A stretch of DNA of 33,889 nt. Source: Microbacteriaceae bacterium (lineage in GTDB: Bacteria; Actinomycetota; Actinomycetes; Actinomycetales; Microbacteriaceae). The notes below the pieces were generated by a model. That model was not told where the DNA came from. It did not search any database and worked only from the letters and a program-made list of their open reading frames with translations. The first letter of the stretch is position 1. The number at the start of each line of letters is the position of its first letter. The stretch lies in contig JAODMO010000031.1 in the NCBI GenBank assembly GCA_025464995.1, positions 1-33,889 of the forward strand, read 5' to 3'. Shown here one piece after another: positions 1 to 7,688 of the stretch. Both the position numbers and the translations under genes were made by a program.

Positions 1-1
1 T

Positions 2-97
2 CCGGTGTGGATTCCCGCCTGCGCATCCGCTCTCGTGCTGCTCGAAGTCGTCGCCGTTCGTCGCCGGTCGGAGCTGCAGTTCTGGATGGTTCCGTGA
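2..97 (+). CDS. C-terminal end of a probable membrane protein (partial, enters from the left)
   Basis: Frame 2 is open from the first base of the window to a TGA at 95-97 and encodes about 31 residues. The first part is hydrophobic (PVWIPACASALVLLEVVAV) and is followed by a basic patch RRRSEL and a short tail, which looks like a last transmembrane helix with a cytoplasmic end. It would be convergent with nhaA, with 60 bases between the two stops. The family cannot be recognised from so little sequence, and chance openness is possible in GC-rich DNA. Confidence 0.35.
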   Translation, partial: PVWIPACASALVLLEVVAVRRRSELQFWMVP

Positions 98-157
98 CAG
101 CTCGTGCTCTTCGCCCCGGTCTCTTCACCGCCATCGAGGCCGGCCATCCGCTCGGAC

Positions 158-1339
158 TCACCGTCGCCGCATCCGTCGTCGCGCTGGCTGCCGCGAGGTA
201 GCCTCGCGGCGATGCTTCGCGGCCAGTCGCGACACGAGCACCCCGGCGACGATCATCGAGACGACCGAACCGAGCAGCACGGCGAGCGTGCCCTCATCTG
301 CGACCTCCCCCGAGCCGGCGAAGGCCAGCTCGTTCATCAGCAGGGAGACCGTGAAGCCGATGCCGCCGAGCGCTCCCGCGGTCGCGAGACCCAGCACGCT
401 GAGGTGCGGCTTCTGGCCGCGTGGGCCGACGAAGCTTGCAAGCCAACCGCCGAGCGAGATGCCGATGAGTTTGCCGACGGGCAGGGCGACGAGGATGCCC
501 CAGAACGGTGGAGACAGCTGCGTGAACGGAACCTGCGGAATGGCGACGAGCGCGGCGAAGAAGGCGAACAGGGGAAGAACGAATCCGTTCGACGCGGGTT
601 CGAGAGCGTGGCGTGTGCGCATGGCCGGCTTGTGAGCCATCGCGAGGCCGAGCGCCACGCCGGCGATCGTCGCGTGCACGCCCGACTCGTAGACGAGAGC
701 CCACGTGACCAACGCCACGACGACCATGGCGACTGCCGTCGGGATGCGCGCTCGCGATCCGAGGTGCCGGCTCAGAAGGCCGAAGACGGCGACGCCGACG
801 GCCGCGTACCCGATGAGCAGGAGGTTCGCGTCGGCCGTGAACAGCGTCGCGATGATCACGATCGCGACGATGTCGTCGAGGATGGCGAGGGCGAGGATGA
901 AGACGCGCAGTCGTGGCGGGATGCCCTTGCCGAACACGGCGAGGAGGCCGAGTGCGAAGGCGATGTCCGTCGCAGTGGGGATCGGCCATCCCCTCTCGTA
1001 GCCCGACCCGAGGGTGATCGCGAGGTAGATGGCGGCCGGCACGAGAACGCCGCCGACGGCTGCGATCGCCGGCCGGATGGCCTTCGACACGCTGTCGAGC
1101 TCACCGGCCGTCAGCTCGTGCTTGAGTTCGATCGCGACGACGAAGAAGAAGACCGCGAGCAGGCCGTCGCTCACCCAGTGACCGACGGAGAGGTCGAGCG
1201 GCGTTCCGGGAACCGACAGGTGCATCGCCTGGAAGTCCATGAGCGCGGGACCGATCGCGGTGTTCGCCGCGATGAGACCCATCGCGGCCGCGAACAGCAG
1301 GACGAAAGCGGCGGCGCGCTCGGATCGGATCAGACTCAT
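158..1339 (-). CDS. nhaA: Na+/H+ antiporter NhaA
   Basis: A 393-residue integral membrane protein that, by family, exchanges internal Na+ (or Li+) for external protons and serves in sodium and alkaline pH tolerance. The length fits the family (E. coli NhaA is 388). The paired aspartates of the ion-binding site are visible in LAILDDIVAIV (residues 155-156), and the unwound-helix motif ATDIAFALG is at 123-131. Multiple hydrophobic helices run through the protein and the C-terminus is a basic tail (RRRMRRR). The ATG at 1339 gives the family N-terminus and has an AGGA about five bases upstream. The gene is monocistronic by spacing, with a 218-base gap to the PAP2 gene upstream. The assignment is secure from sequence; the ion and pH role is family knowledge. 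Confidence 0.96.
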   Translation of the reverse strand: MSLIRSERAAAFVLLFAAAMGLIAANTAIGPALMDFQAMHLSVPGTPLDLSVGHWVSDGLLAVFFFVVAIELKHELTAGELDSVSKAIRPAIAAVGGVLVPAAIYLAITLGSGYERGWPIPTATDIAFALGLLAVFGKGIPPRLRVFILALAILDDIVAIVIIATLFTADANLLLIGYAAVGVAVFGLLSRHLGSRARIPTAVAMVVVALVTWALVYESGVHATIAGVALGLAMAHKPAMRTRHALEPASNGFVLPLFAFFAALVAIPQVPFTQLSPPFWGILVALPVGKLIGISLGGWLASFVGPRGQKPHLSVLGLATAGALGGIGFTVSLLMNELAFAGSGEVADEGTLAVLLGSVVSMIVAGVLVSRLAAKHRREATSRQPARRRMRRR

Positions 1340-1557
1340 GGTGTCCTGTCATCCCGGAGGGGTCGTTGGGAGGGTCGGAGCGATCGAGTGATCACCCGCC
1401 GACCAGACTTCCCGGCACACCGGGATCAAGACTACCGAAGTGCGATGACAACGCGACCGTCGTTTGGTGTTCGATCCACCGTTCCGGAGTATGTCCGACC
1501 GGCGAGCAATCTAGCAACGGTCGATTCGACTGTCGGGCAGGCAATATGCTCACCCGT

Positions 1558-2409
1558 CTACGGTGCGACGCCCCTCGCGTCGCCGACGTCTATCTCGTGC
1601 CGTTTGCGCACGGAGAGGTACAGCCGGTGCGCCGTGATGACGAGGGCGAGCCACAGTGCGCCGAGCGTCCAGCCGGCGACGACGTCGGTGAACCAGTGGT
1701 GGCCGAGGTAGACCCGGCTGATGCCGACGGTGAGAGCGAAGACCGTCGCGATGACTGTCGTGAGCACCCGGGCGCGCACCGAGTGTTGACGCAGGATCAG
1801 GAGGTACGCGATGATGCCCGCGATGACGACAGCATTGAGCGAGTGGCCGCTCGGGAACGATGGCGAGTACTCGTACGGCGGCACGGCGTCGGCGAGGTCG
1901 GGTCGTACCCGTGCGATGAGATCCTTGCCTGCGATGGTCATCAGCAGCGATCCACCCCCGGCGGCGAGGATGAGGATGACCGGCGTCCACGACCGGCGAT
2001 GGATGCTGAGCACCAGCATCCCGACCACGGCGATGAGCGGCATACCGATCGGTCCGGCGATGTCGGTGTATCCCGTCACGGCGGCGTTGGCGACGGGAGA
2101 GCGCAAGCCGATAGCGAGGTCGAGCAGCGGCTCGTCGAGGCCGGCGACCCCGTCTTTGTCCGTGACGGAGTCGTACACCTGCGCGACGACGATGCTGAGG
2201 ATCGTGGCGATGAGCATTCCGACGACGAGCGTGATGATCAGCGTGGCGTTGGGCCCGAGCTTTCCGTTCAGCCAGTGTGCGAATCGCTCGAGGAGGCGTC
2301 CGACCGGGGTGTACCAGTGGGTGAGGTCGCGTTCGCCGACGTAGCGGTCATCGCGGAGTTCGCCGCTGGGCCCCTGCGGGTTTCCGTCGGGAGGGGAGGT
2401 GTCTGTCAT
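1558..2409 (-). CDS. PAP2-superfamily phosphatase (membrane)
   Basis: A 283-residue membrane phosphatase of the type-2 phosphatidic acid phosphatase superfamily. All three catalytic motifs are present: KDLIARVRP (about 162-170), PSGH (186-189) and SRVYLGHHWFTD (231-242), and hydrophobic helices surround them. The natural substrate could be phosphatidic acid, undecaprenyl diphosphate or another lipid phosphate; sequence alone does not decide this. The N-terminal 40 residues are hydrophilic and probably cytoplasmic. An in-frame ATG at 2445 would add 12 residues, but they do not look like family sequence; neither start has a clear ribosome binding site, so the start is uncertain. Confidence 0.9.
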   Translation of the reverse strand: MTDTSPPDGNPQGPSGELRDDRYVGERDLTHWYTPVGRLLERFAHWLNGKLGPNATLIITLVVGMLIATILSIVVAQVYDSVTDKDGVAGLDEPLLDLAIGLRSPVANAAVTGYTDIAGPIGMPLIAVVGMLVLSIHRRSWTPVILILAAGGGSLLMTIAGKDLIARVRPDLADAVPPYEYSPSFPSGHSLNAVVIAGIIAYLLILRQHSVRARVLTTVIATVFALTVGISRVYLGHHWFTDVVAGWTLGALWLALVITAHRLYLSVRKRHEIDVGDARGVAP

Positions 2410-2545
2410 GTCATACCGTTTCGCTTGGTCAACCAACGCTGTCATCCGTCGGCCATGTGAACAACGCCTTTCATTCGCCGCGACTTTCTGTATGGGCGGT
2501 GGGAGGCCTGGGGATTCTTCGTCGGAGAATAATCACGGTTCCGCC

Positions 2546-3160
2546 ATGGACATCATTCTCGTTCCCGGATTCTGGCTGGATGCGAGCTCCTGGTCGGCAG
2601 TGACCCATGCGCCTCACGGCGCATGGACACCTCGTGCATCCGCTCACCCTGCCGGGGCTGGAAGGCCAGGGCGCGTCGCGAGAGGGCATCTGACGGGGGA
2701 CCGCGTCGAGGCGGTTGGGCGGGCCATCGACGAGGCGGCGGGGCCTGCCGTGCTGGTCGGGCATTGCGGTGCCGCCGCGATCATCCACGCGGCCACAGAC
2801 GCGTCTCGACCTGGTCGTGCGCACGGTGCACATCGACGGGTGCCGATGGGCGATGGCGACTGCATCAACGACGCGCTGCCTGCCGAAGGCGATGAGATAC
2901 GGCTGCCGCCGTAGGAGTTCTTCGACGACGCTGTGCACCTGTACGACGGGCGACGCTACGACGTGCCGGCCACGATCGTCTCGTGCGAGTCGCCGTCATC
3001 CCAGCTCGTGGAGTGGGTGGAGTAAGGACATCCCTGTGTCGCCGAGCTCGCGAAGCTGCGAGACGTGGAATATGTCCCGCCCACGGGCACTGGCCGCAAT
3101 CCACCCGCCCGGATGAGCTCGACCGCCGCCATTCTCGCGGCGGTCGAACGCACCGGCTGA
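2546..3160 (+). pseudogene. Decayed alpha/beta-hydrolase gene
   Basis: The reading starts well at 2546 with MDIILVPGFWLDASSWSAVT, the typical opening of small alpha/beta hydrolases, then breaks. Near 2626 the homologous text continues in another frame (HPLTLPGLEGQGASREG) and runs into a stop. The first frame resumes with GRAIDEAAGPAVLVGHCGAAAIIHA; the nucleophile motif is GHCGAA instead of the usual GHSGG, so the catalytic serine is replaced by cysteine. In-frame TAG (2912-2914) and TAA (about 3022) codons interrupt later conserved stretches (EFFDDA, YDVPATIVSCE, LVEWVE). A further frame change separates the GHWPQSTRPDEL segment from the last residues AAILAAVERTG, which end at TGA 3158-3160. 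At least three frame changes and two stops argue for real decay rather than one sequencing error. Confidence 0.85.
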
Positions 3161-3213
3161 GAATGCGAACGCGTCGAGGCTTGGGAGCGCAAGGGGCCAC
3201 AGATTGAAATTTG

Positions 3214-3219
3214 TATAAC
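3214..3219 (+). promoter_or_regulatory. Probable -10 element upstream of the CHAP gene
   Basis: TATAAC lies in a short AT-rich island (3203-3224) that stands out from the GC-rich surroundings. No convincing -35 hexamer is seen 16-18 bases upstream. Transcription would begin near 3226, at the base of the hairpin listed next. Confidence 0.45.
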
Positions 3220-3224
3220 GATTT

Positions 3225-3254
3225 GGGTGCCAACCGGGTAGGTTGGAAGCACCC
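3225..3254 (+). promoter_or_regulatory. Stem-loop in the CHAP gene leader
   Basis: GGGTGCCAACC pairs with GGTTG and GCACCC around a GGGTA loop, with a GAA bulge on the 3' side; eleven pairs in total. It sits just after the predicted -10 and about 50 bases before the start codon, followed by an AAGGAG-like stretch. No uridine run follows immediately, so it is more likely an mRNA 5' stabiliser or regulatory structure than a terminator. Confidence 0.5.
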
Positions 3255-3306
3255 GGTCCGTTTTACAAGGAGCTTTTTGCGCTATTCGACGCGAGGTCGA
3301 CAGGTT

Positions 3307-4107
3307 ATGTCGGCCAAAAATGCACGGCACGCCTCCGTTCTCTCGGAGGTTTCGGCGTTGACCGCACCCCGCGGCAAGGCTCGCCCGAAGGGCAAGAATC
3401 CCCTCACCGTCGTGTTCACCATGCTGGTGACGTGCGGCCTCATCGCGGCCGCCGGACTGCCCGCGTATGCGTCGGCGTTCGCGCAGCCCGAGACCGTCGT
3501 CGCCGCTCCGACCGAGCAACTCGAGCCGCAGACCGTCATCGTCGACGGCTCGGCCGCGTCGTCCGACGTCGAACGTGTCGCGTTCAGCGCCACCACGACC
3601 GCCGAACTGGCGCAGCAGAAGAAGGACGCGGCGCGGGCGCTCGCCGCCTCGCTGCGCACCACCCAGCGGTCGACCGCTTCCGGCAGTGCGGGCACCATCG
3701 TCCAGTCGGGCGACAACGACTACCCGTGGGCCAACGCGCCGACCAGCGGCTTCTCCCCCCTGCGCTATGTCTACCGCCAGTGTGTCGACTTTGTCGCCTG
3801 GCGCCTCAACCGAGACGCCGGATCGACCCGCGCGCCCTTCAAGTACGACTGGGGTTTCCTGACTCCGGGTGGTGGCGACGGACGCCAGTGGCTCCCGGCG
3901 TGGCAGAAGCACGGCTGGCCTGTCAGCGACGTTCCGATCGCCGGCGCTGTCGCCTACACCGGCGGCAACCACGTCGCGTACGTCAAGGAGGTCCGTGGCG
4001 ACGGCACCGTGGTGCTCGAGGAGTACAACTACAAGCCCCACGAGTACAGCTCCCGCATCGTGTCGGCCGGTTCCGTGGTCGCCTTCCTCTACCCGCCGCC
4101 CCGCTAG
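3307..4107 (+). CDS. Exported or membrane-anchored CHAP-domain cell-wall hydrolase
   Basis: A 266-residue protein with a basic cytoplasmic N-terminus (1-31), one hydrophobic segment (about 33-58, ending AYASAFA, possibly a signal peptidase site), an alanine-rich linker and a C-terminal CHAP domain (about 138-262). CHAP domains are cysteine amidases/endopeptidases that cut peptidoglycan peptides. The catalytic Cys159 (YRQCVDFVAWRL), His222 (GGNHVAYV) and the polar EEYNY motif (238-242) are all present. The start at 3307 has GAGG ten bases upstream and removes an unlikely upstream extension to 3211. The gene stands alone behind its own structured leader. Whether it acts in cell separation or wall remodelling is inference. 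Confidence 0.88.
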   Translation: MSAKNARHASVLSEVSALTAPRGKARPKGKNPLTVVFTMLVTCGLIAAAGLPAYASAFAQPETVVAAPTEQLEPQTVIVDGSAASSDVERVAFSATTTAELAQQKKDAARALAASLRTTQRSTASGSAGTIVQSGDNDYPWANAPTSGFSPLRYVYRQCVDFVAWRLNRDAGSTRAPFKYDWGFLTPGGGDGRQWLPAWQKHGWPVSDVPIAGAVAYTGGNHVAYVKEVRGDGTVVLEEYNYKPHEYSSRIVSAGSVVAFLYPPPR

Positions 4108-4302
4108 CCCTCGTGGTGGGCGCGCGTGACCTCGTCCTCAAGACCGAGGCGTGCTGCGCATGCACGACAGTGACGAGCACGGCGAGGCGACGCTGACCGT
4201 CGTCTAGCATCACGGCTCGCCGCAGACCGGTGCGCAGACCGGTGCGCTGCTCGAGCCGGTGCTGGCCGAGACCTCCGCCCGCGGGATGCGGCTCGTCTCA
4301 TA

Positions 4303-4335
4303 CGGAAGGCCGACATTCTCGACGAGCCGACGAGC
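4303..4335 (+). pseudogene. Fragment resembling an ABC ATPase Walker B region
   Basis: Frame 1 reads RKADILDEPTS here, matching the Walker B/D-loop approach of ABC ATPases (usually RADLLILDEPTSGLDP) with two residues missing. It lies on the opposite strand to the Walker A remnant 40 bases away, so the two pieces cannot belong to one collinear gene unless an inversion occurred. Low-complexity GACGAGCC repeats overlap it, so a chance match is possible. Confidence 0.3.
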
Positions 4336-4375
4336 CGACGAGCGGCCGGAAGCAGCGACGATACGCCGCATCGCG

Positions 4376-4519
4376 TCACGGCCGAAGAGGGCGGCCGCCG
4401 TCGGGCACGAGGAAGCCGTGCACCTGGCCAGCGCGCACCGGCAGATCCAGGCAATCGAGGGCGCGCGCCCGGCCGAACCGCTTCTCGAGGCCCGAGGTCT
4501 CGACAACGACGTCTTCAAT
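4376..4519 (-). pseudogene. N-terminal remnant of an ABC-transporter ATPase
   Basis: Leftward translation from 4519 gives [15 protein letters not shown] followed by [20 protein letters not shown], the usual first strand and pre-Walker region of drug-export type ABC ATPases. The expected GPNGAGKST Walker A is degraded to [10 protein letters not shown] and followed by a stop at 4376-4378. The first codon is ATT where ATG is expected. A TAGCCT hexamer ends six bases before it (4526-4531), the same promoter spacing as several intact leaderless genes in the window. This looks like a gene killed by start-codon mutation and 3' loss. Confidence 0.6.
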
Positions 4520-4569
4520 GGCTTGAGGCTACGCCCGGGTGCTCGGTCGGAGAACAGGCACACCTGACC

Positions 4570-4575
4570 TACAGT
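4570..4575 (+). promoter_or_regulatory. -10 element for leaderless sulP
   Basis: TACAGT ends six bases before the ATG at 4582, placing the transcription start at or next to the start codon. No Shine-Dalgarno sequence is present, which agrees with a leaderless mRNA. Confidence 0.5.
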
Positions 4576-4581
4576 GAAGCA

Positions 4582-6102
4582 ATGCCTCGTTCCCTCCTCA
4601 GCACGCGCGACCTGAACACCCGCGGCTCACTCTCGTGGCGCGGCATCCTCACCAGCCCGGCCGTCATCGTGACGGAGGCGCTCGCGGGAGCGGTGACCGT
4701 GCTGGCGCTCATCCCCGAGGTGATCTCCTTCGCGATCATCGCCGGGGTCGATCCCGTCAACGCACTCGTCGCATCCGCCGTGCTCGCCATCTCCATGTCG
4801 TTCCTCGGTGGCCGGCGCGCCATGGTGACCGCCGCGGCCGGATCGGTGGCCCTCGTCGTCGCACCGCTCGTGCACGCCGAGGGTGTCGAATACCTGCTGC
4901 CGACGGTCATCGTGGCCGGTGTCGTGCAGATCGTGTTCGGCGTCACCGGTCTCGCGCGCGTCATGCGGTACATCCCGCGTTCCGTGATGATCGGCTTTGT
5001 CAACGGGCTTGGAGTGCTCATCTTCGCGGCCCAGGTGAACGCCCTGATCGACGTGCCGTGGCAGGTGTACCTGCTCTTCGCGCTCACCCTGCTCATCATC
5101 TGGCTGTTCCCGAGACTCACGAAGGTCGTGCCCGCGCCGCTCGTGGCGATCATTGCGGTCACGGCGCTCACTGTGGCGCTCGGCATCACGGTGCCCACGG
5201 TGGGCGACGAGGCGGAGATCACCGGCGGGCTGCCGGGCATCACGCCGTTCAGCGTTCCCTTCACCCTCGACACGCTCGTGCTCATCGCGCCGACGGCGAT
5301 CGCCGTCGCGTTCGTCGGCCTCATCGAGACGCTGCTCACCGCGAAGCTCGTCGACGACATGACTGATTCCCGGTCGTCGAAGAAACGGGAGTCGTGGGGC
5401 CTCGGCGTCGCCAACATCCTCTCCGGCATCTGGGGTGGCATCGCCGGGTGCGCGATGATCGGCCAGACGGTCGTCAACGTGAAGATCGGACGGGCGCGCA
5501 CGCGTCTCTCGACCCTGTTCGCCGGGCTGTTCCTGCTCGCGTTCGTCGCGCTGCTCTCCAACGTGATGGCGGTGATCCCCATGGTGGCGCTCGCGGCGGT
5601 GATGATGGTCGTCGCGGTGCGAACGGTCGACTGGCACAGCATCCGTCCCCGGGTCGTCCGGCGGATGCCACGAGCCGAGGTGCTCGTGATGGTGGTGACA
5701 GTCGCGACCGTCGTGGCCACCGGCAACCTCGCGATCGGTGTGGGCATCGGTGCCGTGCTGGCATCGCTCCTGTTGCTGCAGCGGGCGTCGCAGGCATTCA
5801 ACGTCACCCGGGTGCTCGCCACCGACGGCGAGAGCGTCGAGTACCGCGTGCGTGGCGCGCTGTTCTTCGCGTCCAGCAACGATCTCGCCGACCGGTTCCA
5901 CGAGGCCGGAGACCCGGCGCGCGTCGTCATCGACTTTACGGAGTCGCGCATCTGGGATGCGTCGAGCGTCGCGGCCCTCGACGCCATCGAGGAGAAGTAC
6001 CGGCGTGACGGCATCACGGTCGAGGTGCGCGGGCTCGACGAGCGCAGCGCGCGCCTGCGCGCGTCGATGAGCGGGCACCTGAACGGCCCCGCCGCCGAGT
6101 GA
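4582..6102 (+). CDS. SulP-family inorganic anion transporter with STAS domain
   Basis: A 506-residue membrane protein of the SulP (SLC26-like) family, which moves sulfate, bicarbonate or other anions. The transmembrane part occupies about residues 25-400 and opens with the family signature ALIPEVISFAIIAGVDPVNAL. The cytoplasmic STAS domain follows (about 415-500; VEYRVRGALFFASSNDL, then VIDFTESRIWDASSVAALDAIE). No carbonic anhydrase or ABC sulfate gene lies nearby, so the substrate cannot be inferred from context. The ATG at 4582 is chosen because it begins the family N-terminus and is preceded by a properly spaced -10. At 506 residues it is on the short side for the family but contains both domains. 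Confidence 0.93.
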   Translation: MPRSLLSTRDLNTRGSLSWRGILTSPAVIVTEALAGAVTVLALIPEVISFAIIAGVDPVNALVASAVLAISMSFLGGRRAMVTAAAGSVALVVAPLVHAEGVEYLLPTVIVAGVVQIVFGVTGLARVMRYIPRSVMIGFVNGLGVLIFAAQVNALIDVPWQVYLLFALTLLIIWLFPRLTKVVPAPLVAIIAVTALTVALGITVPTVGDEAEITGGLPGITPFSVPFTLDTLVLIAPTAIAVAFVGLIETLLTAKLVDDMTDSRSSKKRESWGLGVANILSGIWGGIAGCAMIGQTVVNVKIGRARTRLSTLFAGLFLLAFVALLSNVMAVIPMVALAAVMMVVAVRTVDWHSIRPRVVRRMPRAEVLVMVVTVATVVATGNLAIGVGIGAVLASLLLLQRASQAFNVTRVLATDGESVEYRVRGALFFASSNDLADRFHEAGDPARVVIDFTESRIWDASSVAALDAIEEKYRRDGITVEVRGLDERSARLRASMSGHLNGPAAE

Positions 6103-6220
6103 GGTGCGCGGCGCGGCGCGCGGGGCCTGTGCGGCGCAGCGTCGCGCCGACGGAGGTCTGACACCCGTGCTGCGGTACGAACAACCGCGTCCGCGACGAA
6201 ACGCCGCGCGTCGAACGTCG

Positions 6221-6235
6221 CTGAACGTCGTTCAG
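6221..6235 (+). promoter_or_regulatory. Perfect inverted repeat over the HAD-gene promoter
   Basis: CTGAAC-GTC-GTTCAG is a perfect 6-bp inverted repeat with a 3-bp centre. It covers the position where the -35 element of the next gene would lie (17 bases upstream of CAGGAT at 6250). A second GAACGTCG occurs ten bases upstream (6213-6220). This is a good candidate operator for an unknown dimeric regulator. Confidence 0.5.
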
Positions 6236-6249
6236 CCGCCGAGTTCCGA

Positions 6250-6255
6250 CAGGAT
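6250..6255 (+). promoter_or_regulatory. -10 element for the HAD/DUF72 pair
   Basis: CAGGAT ends six bases before the ATG at 6262, again the leaderless spacing. The AGGATGGGG stretch could alternatively serve as a ribosome binding site, so the two readings compete. Confidence 0.4.
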
Positions 6256-6261
6256 GGGGTC

Positions 6262-6915
6262 ATGACCACGAGCATCACGTGCCGCGCCGTCCTGTTCGAC
6301 ATGGACGGTACGCTCGTCGACTCCACCTCGGTCGTTGAGCGGGTGTGGGCGCGCTTCGCCCAACGCTTCGACCTCGACCTCGCCACCATCCTCGCCTCGT
6401 CTCACGGGCGGCGCATGGAGGACTCGATCGTTCGGTTCGGTCCGGAGGGAGTGGATGTCGCAACGGTCGCCCGCGATCTGTCGGAGTTCGAGTACGCCAC
6501 GACGGACGGGGTCGTCGCCGTGCGCGGTGCCGCGGCGTTGCTGTCGTCGCTTCCGGCCGACCGCGTCGCCCTCGTCACCTCCGCCGGTCGCGAACTCGCC
6601 CACATGCGCATGGACTCCGTGGGAATCCCCATGCCGACCGTCCTCGTCGGGTCAGAGGACGTCGAGCGGGGCAAGCCCTATCCCGACCCCTACCTGGCGG
6701 CGGCGCGTCGACTCGGCGTCGAGCCGGCGCACATCGTCGTCTTCGAAGACGCGGATGCCGGCATCCGTTCCGCGCTCACTGCCGGCATGCGCGTGATCGT
6801 CGTCGGTGAGGCGGCGGGCGAGATCGCCTTCGGCCTGCCGCGCGTTCACGACTACTCGACGGTGCGAGCGAGGGCGGCGGTCGGCGGCGGCCGCATCACC
6901 CTCACGCTCGACTGA
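6262..6915 (+). CDS. HAD-superfamily (subfamily IA) phosphatase
   Basis: A 217-residue cytoplasmic hydrolase. Motif I DMDGTLVDST (nucleophile Asp at residue 13) is at 13-22, motif II is the TSAG stretch near 107, and motif III/IV is the conserved lysine in RGKPYPDPYL followed by FEDADAGIRSA near 161. A helical cap lies between motifs I and II, as in subfamily IA (beta-phosphoglucomutase and sugar or 2-deoxyglucose phosphatases). The LVGSEDVERGKPYPDPYLAAA stretch is typical of small sugar-phosphate phosphatases such as YfbT/HxpA, but the substrate is not determined. The DUF72 gene starts 14 bases downstream, so the two probably share a transcript. Confidence 0.92.
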   Translation: MTTSITCRAVLFDMDGTLVDSTSVVERVWARFAQRFDLDLATILASSHGRRMEDSIVRFGPEGVDVATVARDLSEFEYATTDGVVAVRGAAALLSSLPADRVALVTSAGRELAHMRMDSVGIPMPTVLVGSEDVERGKPYPDPYLAAARRLGVEPAHIVVFEDADAGIRSALTAGMRVIVVGEAAGEIAFGLPRVHDYSTVRARAAVGGGRITLTLD

Positions 6916-6929
6916 ACCGCGTCGCCCGC

Positions 6930-7649
6930 GTGATCCGCATCGGCACCTCCGGTTGGAGCTACGACCACTGGGAGAACGTGCTCTACCGGCCTGGCCTGCC
7001 CGCGCGCGACCGGCTCGCCGCCTACGTCGAGCGGTTCGACACCGTCGAGCTGAACGCGAGCTTCTACCGCTGGCCGCGCGACACGACCTTCGCCGGCTGG
7101 CAGAGGCGACTGCCGCACGGGTTCCAGCTGTCGGTCAAGGCTCCGCGCGGGCTCACCCACGCCAAGAAGCTGTACGCGCCGGAGGTGTGGATCGGCCGCA
7201 TCGCGCGATGCTGGCACGAGCTCGGCGACAAGCGCGCCGTTCTCGTCGTGCAGCTTCCCCCGGCGATGCCGCGCGACGACGCACGGCTCGACTACTTCCT
7301 CGACGCCATCCCGGCGTGGATCCGGGTGGCGGTCGAGTTCCGGCACGAGAGCTGGCACGTCGAGGAGGTCTTCCAGATCCTCGAGCGTCACGGCGCGGCC
7401 TACTGCGTCATGAGTGGCGCCGGGCTCCCCTGCATCCTGAGGGCGACGGCACCATTCGTCTACGTGAGGATGCACGGGCCCGACGACGACTACCTCTACG
7501 GCGGATCGTACTCCGAGCGCGACCTCGCCTGGTGGGCGGAGCGCTGCCGGGAGTGGGAGGCGGCGGGCCGTGACGTCTTCGTCTACTTCAACAACGACGG
7601 CGGCGGAAACGCGGTGCGCAACGCGGAGGCGCTGCGCGCACGGCTGTGA
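6930..7649 (+). CDS. DUF72 family protein (TIM-barrel, YecE-like)
   Basis: A 239-residue protein of the DUF72/YecE family, a TIM-barrel group of unknown biochemical function. The family opening IRIGTSGWSYDHW and the ELNASFYRWP motif (about 47-56) are present, as are KAPRGLTH and the late VYVRMHGPDDDYLYGGSYS segment. It starts with GTG at 6930, which gives the family N-terminus with no extra residues. It follows the HAD gene by 14 bases and likely depends on that promoter. The gene is convergent with ansP, only 39 bases separating the stops. Confidence 0.9.
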   Translation: MIRIGTSGWSYDHWENVLYRPGLPARDRLAAYVERFDTVELNASFYRWPRDTTFAGWQRRLPHGFQLSVKAPRGLTHAKKLYAPEVWIGRIARCWHELGDKRAVLVVQLPPAMPRDDARLDYFLDAIPAWIRVAVEFRHESWHVEEVFQILERHGAAYCVMSGAGLPCILRATAPFVYVRMHGPDDDYLYGGSYSERDLAWWAERCREWEAAGRDVFVYFNNDGGGNAVRNAEALRARL

Positions 7650-7688
7650 GGCGCAACAGCGCCTCGCCGAGAGCCGGGTGCCGGGTGC

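Larger units (their letters stand above)
4108..4569. other. Intergenic stretch with gene debris, no intact gene
   Basis: No convincing intact coding region is present. The stretch holds two short pieces resembling an ABC-transporter ATPase on opposite strands (listed separately). It also holds a short plus-strand reading ending at 4207 (about 18 residues, VLRMHDSDEHGEATLTVV) that reads like a protein C-terminus but matches nothing I recognise. There is a short direct repeat at about 4228-4249 (two copies of GACCGGTGCGC) and a triplicated GACGAGCC/CGACGAGC run near 4321-4341. Confidence 0.6.

Noticed and set aside
3203..3306. Possible c-di-AMP (ydaO) riboswitch upstream of the CHAP gene.
   Set aside because: The conserved ydaO blocks are not present in this short leader; only one simple stem-loop is seen.
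4569..6389. Long open frames on the minus strand opposite the SulP gene.
   Set aside because: Low-complexity Thr/Ser or Asp/His/Arg products with no recognisable domain; the plus strand has clear SulP and STAS sequence.
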